Source of the DNA: Deltaproteobacteria bacterium
Lineage (GTDB): Bacteria; Desulfobacterota; Syntrophia; Syntrophales; UBA8958
Assembly (NCBI GenBank): GCA_026388335.1
Contig: JAPLJZ010000110.1
Location: 1 to 38,011, forward strand
Direction of reading: 5' to 3'
Length of the DNA: 38,011 nt
A program made the position numbers and the translations under genes. How positions within the stretch are numbered: position 1 is the stretch's first letter; each line of letters begins with the position of its first letter. Positions 14,244 through 23,081 of the stretch are shown here, in pieces. The notes beneath the pieces are model-generated. The model was not told where the DNA came from. It saw only the letters and a list, made by a program, of their open reading frames with translations, and did no database searches.

Positions 14244-17117
14244 CTACGGGCGATCCAACTCTTTTCGTATGGCCAGACCGATTTGTTCCATGATGTAGGG
14301 TTTACGGACATAGGCCCCGGCGCCTAACTCCTGTGTCTGCCTAACCCGTTCCGTTTCCGAAAAACCGCTTACCACTATGGCCCGCTGTTGCGGATTGATC
14401 TCCAACACGCGCCGATAGGTAGCCAATCCGTCCATACCCGGTTCCATGATCATATCCAGCACCAGCAGCTTAACCGAGTGACTTTCCAGAAAGGCCACGG
14501 CCTCTTCCCCACTGGCGACGGTTTGTACGTTATAGCCCAGGTCGGTCAGGATACTTGCGGCTAATTCCCGTTGCTCCTGAACGTCATCCACCACAAGGAT
14601 CGCTTCCCCGGTGCCGGCATAAGCAGCAAGCGGCACTGCGGGCTGCTCTTTCCGTACGTCTTCGCGGGTCACCGGGAAGAAAAGGATAAATTGCGTCCCC
14701 TTTCCTTCCTCGCTTTGCACATCAATGAAACCGTTATGATCCTTTACGGCGCCCCAGACCACGGCTAATCCTAATCCCGTCCCGCTCTGGCCCATAACCT
14801 TCCTCGTGTAGAAAGGTTCAAAAATCTTCCCCATATTCGTTGCGGGTATCCCCTGGCCGTTGTCGGATACGGTTAGGACCACGTAATCTCCTTCCTTGGC
14901 AACCTCGTAACCGTGGATGGGCTTGTCAAGATACCGATTTTCCGTACGGATCATCACGATGCCCCCGTCGGTAATGGCTTCGGCGGCATTGGTAACCAGG
15001 TTCATCAAGGTTTTGCCCAGATGGACCGGGGAGCCCTTGATGTTCAACAGCCTCGGATCGAGATCCAGCCGGAAATCGATATGGGGATGTAAGGAGGCCA
15101 GCTTCTCAAAATCAGGAGTCTTCAAATACTCGGCAATCATGTTATTGATATTGACCACTTCCGAGACCGTCACCCCCCTCCGGGCCAGTGTCAGGAGATC
15201 CTGAATGATGGCAGCGCCCCGTTCACTGGACTTCATGATATTGGCGACATACTTGCGCAAGGGATCTTCCGCGGGAATTTTTGACAACATCAGTTCCGAA
15301 TAGCCCACCAGGACCCCCAGCACATTATTCAGGTCATGGGCCACGCCTCCGGCCAGGGTTCCCAGGGCCTCCATCCTTTCCGCCCGCCGCAGCCGTACTT
15401 CCAGTCCCTGGCGTTCCTCATCGTTACGCTTGCGTTCGGTGACATCGCGGACAGTTGTTACAAAGCTGGCAATAGCTGGATTATGCAAGAGATTCTTGCC
15501 GAAACCTTCCATGATAAGTTCCGTACCGTCTTTATGCCTGATACGGAAACTGTTCGGAATAGCAACATCTTTTGTGAGCAGCGCCTTCTTAAAATCACTG
15601 AATGCTCTGGGAAGGTCTTCAGGTATAAACAGATCGAAAGTGCTTGTTCCGATCACCTCGCTTGGACTGTAGCCGACTATTCGTTCAACGGAGGGACTCA
15701 CATAGGTTATTATACCCCGCTCATCCACAGTAAAGATAATGTCTGATGCATTCTGGATGATTTCCCGAAAATATTCCTCGCTTTCTTTTATTTTATGATA
15801 AGCGAGCGCATTATTGATGCTGATGCCGATCTGCGGGGCGATGCCCATCAAAAGACTCATCTCCGTTTGGCTGAGAGGCTTCTTTGATTGCACATTATCC
15901 ACCATCAGGACCCCCAGGGATTCCCCTTTATAAACAATAGGAACGCAGATGAAAGACTGTGAGCCCATGGCACGAACGAAATCGAGACTTTTCGGTGAAA
16001 GATCATTCTCAATGTCAGAGACGTCATTTACTAAGAAAGGTTTCTGTTTTCTGAATGCCTCCACCGCCACACCCTTTGACAGAGGATTATCAAGATGGAA
16101 TTTTATATTTTTCAGGTAATCTTCATCTTTCGGATTGTATCCGTAGCTGACCGTATAAACGAGACAGTTTTTTTGCTTGTCGGCAAGCATGATCATGCCC
16201 CGGTCGAAATCCAGTCTTTTCTCCAGTGATTCCATAATGGATACGAGCAGTTTGTCAACGTCCAGGATCATGGAGGCGGCTTGACCGATCTCCTGGATCA
16301 GGAGGGCCTCATTATATCGTTTATTGATCTGGTCCAGGAGACGGTCCGCCGCATCCCCCTGGTTCTGGATGTTGGCAAGCAAATCCTTTTTTTCCAAATG
16401 TTCGGTATACAGCGTCACGCCCATCGCGGTGACAATATACAATAAGACCAGCGTGTCCCAATACATGGGATTTAGCATTCCTAAGGATATCAAACAGAGA
16501 ATAAAGCCTAAGATAAAAGAATAATTACGGATCCGTTTCCAGAAAAAGACGCGTGTTTTTTCCCAGGTGATGAGATAGAGGCAGCAGTCGCCGCCCTTGT
16601 GAATGCAGACAGGATGTTCAATAATCGCAAATTCATTGGTGGAAAGTCTCGCCAGGGCCTCAAATCCACCCAGCCGGTTGTGACACTGATAGGGCTTCTC
16701 AACCACCCCCGGCTGCAATACGGCCTTCACCTCGATCTTATCCGCCCCGATGGCTTTGGTCTTCAATACCGCCGCCCGGCTGAGACGGGCGTTGATTTTT
16801 TCCAGAACGCTATAAGCTGTCGCCGGATTAATGAACCCCAGCATATACTGTCCCAAAGCCCCTGAGGCGCGGGACGTGACGGAAAAACGCCCTACTTTCC
16901 TGGAAATGTCTGCATCTTGGGTCGTCTTCGCAAGCATTGTGTGAAAACGATCAACCTGCCTTTGAGTCAGCCAATGCCCCTCGTCATCAAGCTGATAAGT
17001 CTCAATATCCGCATAGTTTAAAAGGGGGGCGATATCGATATCCGGAAGGTACCTCTTCAGATACTCCACATAGCTTTTGAGGATGCGGCTGTTATATAGG
17101 GGGGTGTCATCCGTCAT
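14244..17117 (-). CDS. Hybrid sensor histidine kinase (N-terminal sensor, 2 TM, GAF, PAS, HisKA, HATPase, receiver)
   Basis: Seen: 957 residues. Residues 1-190 form a soluble region I cannot name with certainty, ending HPVCIHKGGDCCLYLITW, reminiscent of 4-vinyl-reductase-like small-molecule domains. Then two hydrophobic helices (about 199-216 and 219-236), GAF (about 270-440), PAS (about 445-563, ending RDVTERK), HisKA with H594 in GGVAHDLNN, HATPase with DNGQGIP and GTGLGLAV, and a C-terminal receiver with D888 in LLVLDMI. It starts inside the stop of the PilZ protein gene (overlap ATGA), so the two are coupled. Known: hybrid kinases relay phosphate through an Hpt protein; none is encoded nearby. 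The receiver coding region is duplicated as a 116-bp remnant at 21592-21707. Confidence 0.93.
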   Translation of the reverse strand: MTDDTPLYNSRILKSYVEYLKRYLPDIDIAPLLNYADIETYQLDDEGHWLTQRQVDRFHTMLAKTTQDADISRKVGRFSVTSRASGALGQYMLGFINPATAYSVLEKINARLSRAAVLKTKAIGADKIEVKAVLQPGVVEKPYQCHNRLGGFEALARLSTNEFAIIEHPVCIHKGGDCCLYLITWEKTRVFFWKRIRNYSFILGFILCLISLGMLNPMYWDTLVLLYIVTAMGVTLYTEHLEKKDLLANIQNQGDAADRLLDQINKRYNEALLIQEIGQAASMILDVDKLLVSIMESLEKRLDFDRGMIMLADKQKNCLVYTVSYGYNPKDEDYLKNIKFHLDNPLSKGVAVEAFRKQKPFLVNDVSDIENDLSPKSLDFVRAMGSQSFICVPIVYKGESLGVLMVDNVQSKKPLSQTEMSLLMGIAPQIGISINNALAYHKIKESEEYFREIIQNASDIIFTVDERGIITYVSPSVERIVGYSPSEVIGTSTFDLFIPEDLPRAFSDFKKALLTKDVAIPNSFRIRHKDGTELIMEGFGKNLLHNPAIASFVTTVRDVTERKRNDEERQGLEVRLRRAERMEALGTLAGGVAHDLNNVLGVLVGYSELMLSKIPAEDPLRKYVANIMKSSERGAAIIQDLLTLARRGVTVSEVVNINNMIAEYLKTPDFEKLASLHPHIDFRLDLDPRLLNIKGSPVHLGKTLMNLVTNAAEAITDGGIVMIRTENRYLDKPIHGYEVAKEGDYVVLTVSDNGQGIPATNMGKIFEPFYTRKVMGQSGTGLGLAVVWGAVKDHNGFIDVQSEEGKGTQFILFFPVTREDVRKEQPAVPLAAYAGTGEAILVVDDVQEQRELAASILTDLGYNVQTVASGEEAVAFLESHSVKLLVLDMIMEPGMDGLATYRRVLEINPQQRAIVVSGFSETERVRQTQELGAGAYVRKPYIMEQIGLAIRKELDRP
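14345..14460. repeat. Source copy of a 116-bp dispersed repeat (receiver-domain segment)
   Basis: This part of the hybrid kinase gene, encoding LDMIMEPGMDGLATYRRVLE onward, matches 21592-21707 with about 10 mismatches over 116 bases and no gaps in my alignment. The copy here is in an intact gene, so it is the likely source. Confidence 0.8.
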
Positions 17118-19228
17118 ATTTTTAGATATTTTTTCATAAGGGCCCGAAAGATAAAGCTAAGTCGCAGCTTCGCGTTTTTCATCATATACTCGCTATATTC
17201 CCGTGCATGATGACCGTCAATTATCCATAGATTGTATAGTTTTTCAAAAGGAACACCCTTCGTCTCCAAATAGCTGGATGGATAAACGAGAAGCGATATT
17301 TTGTCAATCGTATAAAGGCCGGCTAATTGAGAAATGGCTGCCGATAGTGTTTCCCAGGGCAATCCGTCCGTATCATTGACCAGAATTTTGATCCCATTCA
17401 GGAAGTCCGACAGGCTTAGGCCCAAGTCCGATTGGTTGGCAATGAGCGTAGCCTTTAACAGCCCGTTTTCCTTAAGTGAAAAGCTTTGACAGTTTCTTTT
17501 GAACCCATGCCGGGCATACAGTTGCGACAGATATTCTCCGTGCTTCCTATCTTTGCCCAAACGCAACACATCCAAAAGGAGACCGCCGGAGGCATTCCGG
17601 TAGAAACGATCTAATTCACCGATATCAGATGATATAAACGGCTCAAGCGACCACCCCTCCGGGAGCGGTTGGCGGACATCGGATGTCGGATAATTAAGAT
17701 AGGAAAAGAGATCGAGAGAACAGGCGCGTGGATTATTGAAATGCCTGGAGAAGCCGCCAAAAAAATGATCAGGAAAACGGTTTTCGGGACGAAAATAGAA
17801 CATCATATAGTCCATCTCAACGGCAGGGAGACGATAGAGACCATTAAAATAAAGCATGACCTGTTTCAGGACTTGAAGACCGGTCCTTTTATTTTTTAGT
17901 GGTCTTGCGGCAAGGTGATGAACCATCCAGGTCCGCTTGTACGAGCGGACCATGGAGGCGTGTCCATAGATCCGACCGTTGCGCTGATAGGTTATCTGGG
18001 TGAAAATTTCCGGGTTATCGCGATAAAGCCTCCGATAGGTTTCTTTCAGGGGCTCCCGGTAAGCCTGGACCAAATCATACTTTTGGGGGTAGATGAACCC
18101 GCTTTCAAAAAGAAATTCCCATAATTGATCCACATCGACTTCATCGGCAACATGGGCGCCGGGATCAATAAAATTCATTACGATATGACTCAGTCGATCA
18201 TAGTTGGCAACATCCATATCCAGGATGACAAAACCGTAGCGGATACCCTTCTTTTTATCTACATGACGGTAGAGAACCTGGGCCTTGCATCTTATTTTCA
18301 AGGCCCCGGCATAATTCATGGTCAGATCAGGAATGATCATCCCCGCCATGAGGACATCCTCAGCGGTGGAGACATGAACGGCGAAGCCCGAGGTTGAAAG
18401 ATCATGTATATCCAGTTGGATTTTCTTTTTTGTCGCCGGGTGATCAAAAGTAATATTCGGTACGGGTTTGATTTGGACACGGGGATCGCGCCATTTTTTC
18501 TTTGGGAAACGGCTCATTTGAGTGGTTGCTGGGGCAAGAACAATATCCCGTACCTCATGGTCCGCTGTCTGCCGAATACAGTGACAGGATGCCGAAAAAA
18601 TCATCTGCCCATCCCGATAAAGATGGACGGTTGATGGGCATTCGGCATTAAACCAGCGAAAAGAGCCGGTTACCTCCGGACTGACCTTGACAGCAATGGC
18701 CAGGGCACTGAAATCATTCAGTAGGCCCCATGCCCGAAAACCGTTCTGCACCACTTCGGCAGATATACCCCGACAAAGAAAGCGTCTGGCCCGCCGTTGA
18801 CCCAGGATATAACCCTTATCGGGCAAGTAGATGGTGAAATGATCCCTTTGCACTTCCCGGAGCCGGGTCGGGATGAGAAACACCGAAAGCCCGTCTGTGA
18901 GGATGATATTCAAAATGTTGGCGTTTTCCGTAATGCGGCGGCTTTCCTCCGGCCAGCGGCAGGCCATCGAGCCGTTGCTGCAAGGTTCCGGATAGGCCCG
19001 GACGAGAATATCCTCCTTATACTGAGGGTGATGGAGATGTACGTATACCATGCCCTCCGTGAAGTGATGGCGGTTCCACATATTAATCAGTTTTTTCTGT
19101 TTGATGGTCTTACTGGAGTCGGGATTGCGGACAAGATCCTGGTTGTGGAAAGGCCAGGGGGTAAATATTTCGTCATGTTGCGTAAAGCCTTTACCCAGTT
19201 TGAATATTTTCTGAACATCTTGATCCAT
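17114..19228 (-). CDS. Double-PilZ protein with C-terminal GNAT-like domain
   Basis: Seen: 704 residues. First PilZ-like unit about 140-235: RRARR (145-149) and DFSALA (172-177, the usual DxSxxG with the Gly replaced). Second PilZ unit about 245-355: KWRDPR ending at R250, and DLSTSG (276-281), complete. Residues about 365-700 resemble a GNAT acyltransferase: GHASMVRSYKRTWMVHHLAA followed by LKNKRTGLQVLKQV. Known: PilZ domains bind cyclic-di-GMP through RxxxR and DxSxxG; the second unit has K-W where R-R is normal. Start ATG 19228 has GGAGAG. Coupled by ATGA to the hybrid kinase gene. Inference: cyclic-di-GMP-controlled transferase; substrate unknown. The GNAT call rests on motif impression. 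Confidence 0.75.
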   Translation of the reverse strand: MDQDVQKIFKLGKGFTQHDEIFTPWPFHNQDLVRNPDSSKTIKQKKLINMWNRHHFTEGMVYVHLHHPQYKEDILVRAYPEPCSNGSMACRWPEESRRITENANILNIILTDGLSVFLIPTRLREVQRDHFTIYLPDKGYILGQRRARRFLCRGISAEVVQNGFRAWGLLNDFSALAIAVKVSPEVTGSFRWFNAECPSTVHLYRDGQMIFSASCHCIRQTADHEVRDIVLAPATTQMSRFPKKKWRDPRVQIKPVPNITFDHPATKKKIQLDIHDLSTSGFAVHVSTAEDVLMAGMIIPDLTMNYAGALKIRCKAQVLYRHVDKKKGIRYGFVILDMDVANYDRLSHIVMNFIDPGAHVADEVDVDQLWEFLFESGFIYPQKYDLVQAYREPLKETYRRLYRDNPEIFTQITYQRNGRIYGHASMVRSYKRTWMVHHLAARPLKNKRTGLQVLKQVMLYFNGLYRLPAVEMDYMMFYFRPENRFPDHFFGGFSRHFNNPRACSLDLFSYLNYPTSDVRQPLPEGWSLEPFISSDIGELDRFYRNASGGLLLDVLRLGKDRKHGEYLSQLYARHGFKRNCQSFSLKENGLLKATLIANQSDLGLSLSDFLNGIKILVNDTDGLPWETLSAAISQLAGLYTIDKISLLVYPSSYLETKGVPFEKLYNLWIIDGHHAREYSEYMMKNAKLRLSFIFRALMKKYLKI

Positions 19229-19330
19229 CCGGAAGCTCTCCGTTATTGATAAGGTTTACCAATTTATTGTAGGCGATCTTACGAAAACAGGAAATCGACA
19301 AAGCTTCTACTTCTGATGGGTCTTAAATCT

Positions 19331-21364
19331 TCATCTATGCTTCCGAATAAAAGTTAAAATTGCCGTGGCAACTTCCTCAGCCTTTTCAAACTGGATGGCA
19401 TGGCCGCTTGCCAATGAAACCAACCGGTTCTCATTTTCACCGGAAAACAAATGACCGATGAATTGCAGGACTTTACTGTTGTCCACAATTCGATCATGTT
19501 CCGCCATAATCGCCAGCACGGGGAGACGGTTCTGCAGCATGGCGAACCAGGAAAGCTCCTGAATCTCGTCCATAATGCTTACGGACTTTAATGTGATTAA
19601 GGTGGTTTTAAGATCATCCTTTTCAATAAAATCAAGCCATTCATCAACGAGCGTAAAATCGGTCGCTTCCATGGGAATGGGGATACAGGCATGGTCACGA
19701 TCGGGTTTCAGTTTGAATCCGGAAATCATCTCCATCACGATTTTTTCGGCAATACTTAAGACAGACCTGAAACGCTCATTCCAGAAAAAGCCCGGCGTCA
19801 GCAAAATCAGGCTGGAGAGCGCATCTCCCAGTCTGGCCGCCGCGACAGCGGCGTATTGCGCCCCCTGGCTCCAACCTGCAAGATGAACCCGCCGGAAAGA
19901 TCCTTTTAGAAATTCAACCTGTTTTATTACATCATCAATGACGGAGGGAACTGAACCCAGGTCTCCGCGCTGTCCGTTTAAACCGCACCCCCGCCGGTCG
20001 GGTGCGACAACGGTTATGTCCGGCGACATGGACCGTAATTGATTCGCCAGCGGCGCCTGCCAGCCGGAATGACTCATGCCTCCGTGTAAAATCACTACCA
20101 CATCTTCCCCTGCGGCTTTACCCCAGCGGCGGTAGTGAATTTTATACCCGTCGGGCGTTTCGAGAAAATGAACGCCCGGTGCGCCGTCATCCATAATGAG
20201 GGGCATACGACACTGCATCCCAAATCCGACGTTCCAGTTTTCGGCCGGGATGATCTGAAGTCCCTGAACCGTTTTGAAGTAGTAGGGAGAACGCAAATCC
20301 AGCAGCCCCTGGCGGCCGAATTTCAACATCGGGTTCGCCGGTTCCCGTTCCACCAGATGATCGCCAAATGCCCCCTCATGGGCAATAAGGCTCTCTCCGG
20401 CAGCACCGGTGGCCACAAGAGCAGCCCTTGTGAGCAGAGAGGTTTCACCCACATGGCATCCGATTATGACCGGCCAGCCCAGTTTTTTCAGCTCTTCAAT
20501 CATTTTCAAGGCTCTTATAAGACCGCCCACCCTCGATACCTTGATATTCGCTATGAATTCCCCTGCAATATTTCTGTAAAGCGACAAATCATCGAGGGTG
20601 CAAAGGCTTTCATCCAGAATAACAGGGAGCCCCGTAACGGTGCTGAACTTGCTAATATCTTCGGCATTTCTCGCCCCCACAGGTTCTTCCACGGCAAATG
20701 CCCGCCCGTTCCCCAGCATCATTATGTATTTTATGGCTTCGTCACAGCGATCCTTCCATAAATTATTGGCATCAAGACGAATACGTACGGGTCCGGCATG
20801 ATGTTGCACTGATAATTCTTCAAGAATATCAAGATGTTCAATATCACGTTCCAGGTTGCCGCTTAACTTGATTTTGAAATCCGAAAATCCGCGGATCAGA
20901 TATTTATCTACCAGCGTGGTATATTTCCATTTTTTGTCATCTCCCAGCACGGCAGTGTAACGACCACAAAGTTTGCCGTCGTCCAGTCCCAACAGTTTTT
21001 CAACCGTGCAACCCCTCTCCCGGGAAAGTAGATCAAGGACCGCCATTTCTACGGCACACCATGCCGATGGGTAGTTATCGACTTCTTTTCCATTTCCTTC
21101 TACCCACTGCTTAAGAGCTTCCACTGTTTCAAAATTCACCTTGTCGGAAGGAAAATTCTCCTTTATCCAGGTGATGCTCGTGTCAAGGTCATCGCCTGCC
21201 ACATAGATTCGCGGACAACCCTCGCCATATCCGGCGTTTCCATTTCTTTTGGCCTGGACCCAGATACTTTCTCCTTTGTTCCTGGTTACCGCGGCATGAC
21301 GGATGGTTGTTTTCAAATTCAACCGCAATGGTTCTGCTTCTATGCGCATGGTTCGCTTCGTCAT
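19331..21364 (-). CDS. Fusion of enolase-superfamily (MLE subgroup) enzyme and alpha/beta hydrolase
   Basis: Seen: 677 residues. Part 1 (about 1-385) has the full muconate-lactonising-type set: K164-x-K166, metal ligands D198, E226 and D251, and K275 in NIKVSRVGG, as in dipeptide epimerases and o-succinylbenzoate synthases. Part 2 (about 395-677) is an alpha/beta hydrolase with HGG oxyanion loop (427-429), S499 in GWSQG, D624 in AEHD and H655 in SGHA, and a monoglyceride-lipase-like DRRGCGLNGQRGD. Both active sites look intact. The frame is continuous and linked without a stop. Start ATG 21364 with GAGGAAAG. It is followed after 102 bases by the PilZ protein gene. Known: MenC and MenH are of these two families but are not usually fused. 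Substrate not identifiable. Confidence 0.85.
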   Translation of the reverse strand: MTKRTMRIEAEPLRLNLKTTIRHAAVTRNKGESIWVQAKRNGNAGYGEGCPRIYVAGDDLDTSITWIKENFPSDKVNFETVEALKQWVEGNGKEVDNYPSAWCAVEMAVLDLLSRERGCTVEKLLGLDDGKLCGRYTAVLGDDKKWKYTTLVDKYLIRGFSDFKIKLSGNLERDIEHLDILEELSVQHHAGPVRIRLDANNLWKDRCDEAIKYIMMLGNGRAFAVEEPVGARNAEDISKFSTVTGLPVILDESLCTLDDLSLYRNIAGEFIANIKVSRVGGLIRALKMIEELKKLGWPVIIGCHVGETSLLTRAALVATGAAGESLIAHEGAFGDHLVEREPANPMLKFGRQGLLDLRSPYYFKTVQGLQIIPAENWNVGFGMQCRMPLIMDDGAPGVHFLETPDGYKIHYRRWGKAAGEDVVVILHGGMSHSGWQAPLANQLRSMSPDITVVAPDRRGCGLNGQRGDLGSVPSVIDDVIKQVEFLKGSFRRVHLAGWSQGAQYAAVAAARLGDALSSLILLTPGFFWNERFRSVLSIAEKIVMEMISGFKLKPDRDHACIPIPMEATDFTLVDEWLDFIEKDDLKTTLITLKSVSIMDEIQELSWFAMLQNRLPVLAIMAEHDRIVDNSKVLQFIGHLFSGENENRLVSLASGHAIQFEKAEEVATAILTFIRKHR

Positions 21365-21402
21365 CCGATTCTTTCCTCTATCCGCATTTGCCGCTTATGA
21401 TG

Positions 21403-21419
21403 CCCAATAAATCATTGGG
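21403..21419. other. Small hairpin in the leader of the fusion enzyme gene
   Basis: CCCAAT (21403-21408) pairs with ATTGGG (21414-21419) around a 5-base loop, in the leader between the promoter at 21493-21521 and the start codon at 21364. A 6-bp stem is weak and could also serve as a terminator fragment for plus-strand transcription. Confidence 0.3.
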
Positions 21420-21492
21420 TTTATTATTCGTTGTAGCTTTTAGATATGGGTCTGCAATAATTATTGAAAAGAACTTCCTTTTTTGCGACGGG

Positions 21493-21521
21493 AGTATATG
21501 AAGAAAGATCTTGTGTGTCAA
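21493..21521 (-). promoter_or_regulatory. Promoter upstream of the fusion enzyme gene, a near copy of the MFS promoter
   Basis: On the minus strand: TTGACA (21521-21516), 17-base spacer, TATACT (21498-21493). Predicted start near 21486, leaving a leader of about 120 bases before 21364. The bases CTTCATATACTCCCG and the following AAAAAGGA stretch are repeated at the MFS promoter 23022-23050. Confidence 0.75.
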
Positions 21522-21591
21522 GAGGATGTTGACCACAATATATAGGGTGCGTTGCCGATCGTTCTGCGAGTGATGTATCGCGTCCGCCGGA

Positions 21592-21707
21592 CCCGCTCCG
21601 TTTCCGAAAACCCGCTTACCACTATGGCCCGCTGTTGCGGATTGATCTCCAGGACGCGCTGATAGGTAGCGAGTCCGTCCATGCCCGCTTCCATGATCAT
21701 ATCTAGC
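21592..21707 (-). pseudogene. Remnant of a receiver-domain gene (duplicated kinase fragment)
   Basis: Seen: encodes LDMIMEAGMDGLATYQRVLE and then INPQQRAIVVSGFSETERVR, matching the receiver of the hybrid kinase at 14345-14460 with about 10 mismatches in 116 bases. The flanks do not match, and nothing around it restores a receiver domain. The open frame of 72 codons around it starts outside any domain boundary. It is a fragment left by duplication or recombination between the MFS gene and the fusion enzyme promoter. Confidence 0.8.
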
Positions 21708-21797
21708 TCCGGATGATATTTCCGGATATATGTCAAAACTTTTAATTCAGTTTAGAATGGAATTGATGATAACTGTTTCAAATATAGACCGCCGTAT

Positions 21798-23015
21798 TCA
21801 TGTTTCCTTGAAATTCCTTCCGAAAACCCAGAAATAAATCGTCCCAACGAGACCGCATCCTGCGGCAGTAAGGAGGTTCGCAGTCGGCGATATCTGCCAG
21901 AGGAACGCTCCACCTAAGGCGGCGGCGGAAACGATAACATCCCGTATGAGGTAGTAGAGCCCAAACATTCCCGCCTTATTGTCCTCCGGGGCGAGGTCCA
22001 TGATCAGGGCCTTGCGGGTAGGTTCGCCGAATTCTTTCAGCCCGCGGATTATGAAGGCGATTACCATCATGGAGAAGGACCGGGAGAAAAGAAGAAACAA
22101 AGGAAAGATGGTAAAGTTGAAGAAGGTGATAATAATGAAGGGCTTTTTCGTACTCCGGTCGGCGAGGTAAGCGACAGGGATGTAAACCAAGAGCGCGGTC
22201 GCCATCTCGATCGTGGTGAGGATGCCGAACTGGATGGCACTGATGCTGTTCACTTTCATACACCAGACAACGACAAATGCATATGGGATCTGCTCGGCGA
22301 AACGGATCAAAATATCGGAGACAAGGAGATTTTTGAGGGCCGGGCTCATGAAGCGCCAGAGCTTCGACGGCCGTTTCTCCGGTTTGCCCCGACGCTGGTC
22401 GTCTTCAATCATCACCTGCTGGAGGATGAGGGATGCGAACCCCAGGATCAGGGCGGCAACAAAGGCCAGACGTATCCCCATCTTCTCGCCGTAGAGGGCG
22501 ATCATCACACCGCCGATGACGGGACCCAGCGCCATGGGAATTCGCCGGACGAGAGAATGGACGGAGACCCCCATCGTCCGTTTGTCTTCAGGAAGGGCGC
22601 GGGAAACGAGGCTCATCGTGGCGGGAAGCGAGATGGCCGTCCAGGAGAGGAAAAAGACGGAGCCGATGATGACCGCCTGCCAGTAGGGGAAAAAAATAAC
22701 GATCAGATACCCGAACATGGCGATGAGATTGAAGACGAAGAGGGCTTTCTTGTAACCGAAGCGATCGCTCAGGTAGCCGCCGGGGTAGGAGTAGAGGGCG
22801 GACAGAAGGTTGTCCATGGCGTTCAGGAGGCCGATGGACAAGACGCCGCCGCCCAAGGCCAGGAGGTAGATGGGCAGGAACCGCTCCGCCATCTTTTCGC
22901 CCAGCCCCACAAGGATGCCCATGGCAAGCAGGGCGACGATGCTCTTTTTCAATCCAAAAAAATCGGCGAGTTTGCGCTGCCAGGGCATAACTATTGATAA
23001 AAACTCCTTTTTCAC
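21798..23015 (-). CDS. Major facilitator superfamily transporter
   Basis: Seen: 405 residues with 12 hydrophobic segments and the MFS loop motif GGYLSDRFGYKKAL between TM2 and TM3, with a related ADRSTKK between the halves. Known: single-polypeptide secondary transporter, inner membrane; substrate not evident. Start: GTG at 23015 coincides with the predicted transcription start, so translation from it would be leaderless. The ATG at 22988 has AAGGAG 15 bases upstream, longer than usual. Its promoter is nearly identical to that of the fusion enzyme gene, so the two are probably co-regulated. Confidence 0.87.
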   Translation of the reverse strand: MKKEFLSIVMPWQRKLADFFGLKKSIVALLAMGILVGLGEKMAERFLPIYLLALGGGVLSIGLLNAMDNLLSALYSYPGGYLSDRFGYKKALFVFNLIAMFGYLIVIFFPYWQAVIIGSVFFLSWTAISLPATMSLVSRALPEDKRTMGVSVHSLVRRIPMALGPVIGGVMIALYGEKMGIRLAFVAALILGFASLILQQVMIEDDQRRGKPEKRPSKLWRFMSPALKNLLVSDILIRFAEQIPYAFVVVWCMKVNSISAIQFGILTTIEMATALLVYIPVAYLADRSTKKPFIIITFFNFTIFPLFLLFSRSFSMMVIAFIIRGLKEFGEPTRKALIMDLAPEDNKAGMFGLYYLIRDVIVSAAALGGAFLWQISPTANLLTAAGCGLVGTIYFWVFGRNFKET

Positions 23016-23021
23016 GGCGGG

Positions 23022-23050
23022 AGTATATGAAGAAGGCTCTCTTGTGTCAA
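23022..23050 (-). promoter_or_regulatory. Sigma-70 promoter of the MFS gene
   Basis: On the minus strand: TTGACA (23050-23045), 17-base spacer, TATACT (23027-23022), a strong promoter. It lies in the 66 bases between the large kinase gene and the MFS gene, and is duplicated at 21493-21521. Confidence 0.8.
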
Positions 23051-23081
23051 TGGAATATTATAGAGATAGACCATTCAAATC

